Positions 62,303 to 64,000 of a stretch of DNA of 64,000 nt are shown here, piece after piece. A program made the position numbers and the translations under genes. The notes beneath the pieces were generated by a model that saw only the letters and a program-made list of their open reading frames with translations, made no database searches and had not been told where the DNA came from. Position 1 is the stretch's first letter. Every line of letters starts with the position of its first letter. The stretch is from Pseudomonas sp. LD120 (lineage in GTDB: Bacteria; Pseudomonadota; Gammaproteobacteria; Pseudomonadales; Pseudomonadaceae). Where the stretch lies: contig NZ_WVHL01000005.1 in the NCBI RefSeq assembly GCF_009861525.1, positions 868,001-932,000 of the forward strand, in the 5' to 3' direction.

Positions 62303-64000
62303 TCAACTGGTGTGCGCGGTGCTGCGCTCGCGCAGGTCGCGCTGGGTGACCCAGTGTTCCACCAGCTCGCGCAGTTGCGACAGCTCCACCGGCTTGGCCA
62401 TGTGCCCGTCCATGCCGGCCTGGCGCGCGCGTTCCTTGTGCTCGGCGAGGATGTGCGCGGTCAGGGCCACCACCGGCGTACGCACGCGCTGGTTGCCGAC
62501 TTCCCAAGCGCGCAGTTGCTGGGTGGCGGAGAAACCGTCGAGCACCGGCATTTCGCAGTCCATCAGCACCAGGTCGTAGCGCTTGGCTTTCATCGCCTGC
62601 AGCGCTTCTTCGCCGTTGCTGGCGGTGTCGGGCTGCAGGTTGAGTTTGCCCAGCATGCCGCGGATGACCTTGGTTGAAATGCTGTTGTCCTCGGCCACCA
62701 GGATGCTGAAATCGCTGGGGACAGTGACCTGGGCCGGGCTCGCAGACGCATTGAGGGGCTGGTTGTAGGGCGTGGCCGGGGCCTTGTCCCGTTGGTTGAG
62801 TTCATCGGCCAGGGTGGTCTTGAGGGTGTAGCCCGCCACGGGCTTGGCGAGGATGCGCTTGATCCCGGCATTACGCGCGATCACCTTGCTCGGGGCGTTG
62901 CTGATGCCGGTGAGCATGATCAACAGGATGTCGTGATTCAGGCTCGGGTCTTCCTTGATCTTCGCCGCCAGTTGCATGCCGGTCATGCCGGGCATGTTCT
63001 GGTCCAGCAGCACCACATCGAAGTAGTCCCGCAGGTGCGCCTTGGTTCGCAGCAGGGCCAGGGCTTCCTTGCCCGATGGCACTGCGCTGACGTTCAGGCC
63101 CCAGGCGCTGCATTGCTGCACCAGGACTTTGCGGCAGGTGTCGTTGTCATCCACTACCAGTACTCGCGCGCCTTGCAGTGGACCGTCGAGATCAGCTGTG
63201 GGTTGTTCCAGACGCTCGGCGTCCAGGGGCAGGGTCAGCCACAGGGTACTGCCCTGGTTGGCGCCGCTCTTGATGCCGAAGTCACCGTGCATCAGCAGGA
63301 TCAACTGACGGGCGATCACCAGGCCAAGGTTGCCGCCCAGTCGGGTGCTGGCGAGGAAGTTCTTGCTGTGCAGTTCAGTGTGCAGCAGGGCCTCGCGCTC
63401 TTCGGCGTCCATCGGTTGGCCACTGTCCTGCACGGCAATGCGCAAGCGTGGTTTGCTGCTGCGCTCATCGAGGGCGACAACGATCAGCACTTCGCCTTCG
63501 TCGGTCTTTTTCAGGGCGTTTTCCAGAAGGCTCAGTAGCGCCTGGCGCAGGCGCGTCGGGTCGCCGCTGATGACCCGTGGTACTTGCGGCTGGATAAAAC
63601 TGATCAGTTCGACGTTCTGCTGTTCGGCCTTGGCGCGGAAGATGCTCAGGCAGTCTTCGATCAGCGCGTTGAGGTCGAATTGCACGTCATCCAGCTCGAT
63701 CTGCCCGGACTCCAGCTTGGAAATGTCGAGGATCTCGTTGATCAGGGTCAGCAGTTCGTTGCCGGCGCTGTGGATGGTCTGCACATAGTCGCGCTGCTTG
63801 ACCGACAGGGGCGTGCCCAGCAGCAGCTCGGTCATGCCCAGCACGCCGTTCATCGGGGTGCGGATCTCGTGGCTGATCTTGGCCAGGAACTCGGCCTTGG
63901 CGTTGACTTCGGCGGTGCTGGCGGCCAGGTCGCGGCTGACGCTGAAGCGGTTTTCGGTGATGTCCCGTTGGCGTTCGCCCAGGGCGATGCTCATCAGCAG
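62303..64000 (-). CDS. retS: Hybrid sensor histidine kinase, RetS-like (N-terminal part beyond window)
   Basis: The frame is open to the window edge, so the sensor region is missing. From the edge: HisKA with AKISHEIRTPMNGVLGMTE, HATPase_c (LLSLLENALKKTDEGE; LGGNLGLVIARQL), a first receiver (VLVVDDNDTCRKV; VVLLDQNMPG) and a second (ILVAEDNSISTKV; LVLMDCEMPVLDG). This domain order and the local sequence resemble P. aeruginosa RetS, which binds GacS and opposes Gac/Rsm signalling; retS is near the urt/ure region there too. Symbol is likely but not proven without the 7TMR sensor domain. Confidence 0.75.
   Translation of the reverse strand: MLMSIALGERQRDITENRFSVSRDLAASTAEVNAKAEFLAKISHEIRTPMNGVLGMTELLLGTPLSVKQRDYVQTIHSAGNELLTLINEILDISKLESGQIELDDVQFDLNALIEDCLSIFRAKAEQQNVELISFIQPQVPRVISGDPTRLRQALLSLLENALKKTDEGEVLIVVALDERSSKPRLRIAVQDSGQPMDAEEREALLHTELHSKNFLASTRLGGNLGLVIARQLILLMHGDFGIKSGANQGSTLWLTLPLDAERLEQPTADLDGPLQGARVLVVDDNDTCRKVLVQQCSAWGLNVSAVPSGKEALALLRTKAHLRDYFDVVLLDQNMPGMTGMQLAAKIKEDPSLNHDILLIMLTGISNAPSKVIARNAGIKRILAKPVAGYTLKTTLADELNQRDKAPATPYNQPLNASASPAQVTVPSDFSILVAEDNSISTKVIRGMLGKLNLQPDTASNGEEALQAMKAKRYDLVLMDCEMPVLDGFSATQQLRAWEVGNQRVRTPVVALTAHILAEHKERARQAGMDGHMAKPVELSQLRELVEHWVTQRDLRERSTAHTS

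Overview
The window is GC-rich, densely coded and has no rRNA or tRNA that I can see. Gene content, codon use, numerous REP-type palindromes ending in a GCCGGC..GCCGGC stem, and the gene orders (braCDEFG; urtABCDE-ureDABC; ureEFG next to desT; cob genes; a retS-like kinase) point to a Pseudomonas of the P. fluorescens complex (protegens/chlororaphis/fluorescens type). It is core-like chromosome; no phage, integron, IS transposase or CRISPR was found.

Layout. 1-5.1 kb: high-affinity branched-chain amino acid ABC transporter braC(partial)DEFG, closed by a terminator. 5.1-5.9 kb: non-coding stretch rich in DnaA-box-like 9-mers. 5.9-9.0 kb: SDR, CDF transporter and AGE-family genes. 9.2-11.6 kb: urease accessory operon ureEFGJ (minus), with a sigma-54 promoter and an NtrC-type palindrome upstream. 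11.9-28.1 kb: a mixed region holding a DesT-like regulator, a secreted 14-residue-repeat protein, AsmA, a ferritin-like protein, LysR/AzoR/SMR, lipase, EamA/AraC, PsiF, lipoproteins, a PerM-type permease, and divergent chaperone genes yegD and cbpA-cbpM with a sigma-32-like promoter. 28.3-29.5 kb: a soluble histidine kinase. 29.5-39.8 kb: urea uptake and urease structural cluster urtABCDE-ureD-ureA-GNAT-GNAT-ureB-ureC (minus), with a second sigma-54-like promoter. 40.2-45.7 kb: metal(-chelate) uptake operon (TonB receptor, ATPase, binding protein, permease) with a Zur-like box, followed by a small secreted repeat protein. 45.7-51.1 kb: copper operon (DUF2946, PCuAC, DUF2946, OprC, PepSY). 51.2-51.8 kb: antitoxin with a broken toxin gene. 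52.0-59.6 kb: cobalamin corrin-ring genes in two divergent operons (cobL-cbiD-cobK and cobG-H-I-J). 59.7-61.6 kb: small SUKH/CPCC cluster with a frameshifted gene. 61.6-64 kb: MarC and the C-terminal part of a RetS-like hybrid kinase.

How it works together. The two urea blocks, about 18 kb apart, form one nitrogen-scavenging system: UrtA-E import urea, UreABC hydrolyses it, UreD/E/F/G insert nickel. Both blocks carry -24/-12 promoter matches, so joint NtrC control is likely. The metal uptake and copper operons are adjacent and codirectional but appear separately controlled.

Most unusual observations: a 144-bp terminal-inverted-repeat element that sits in frame inside a DUF2946 gene, with a diverged relative in the leader of urtA; two secreted proteins made almost wholly of short tandem repeats; a decayed HigB-type toxin beside an intact antitoxin; a small immunity-like cluster led by a frameshifted gene; and a cluster of perfect DnaA boxes far from any visible origin gene.
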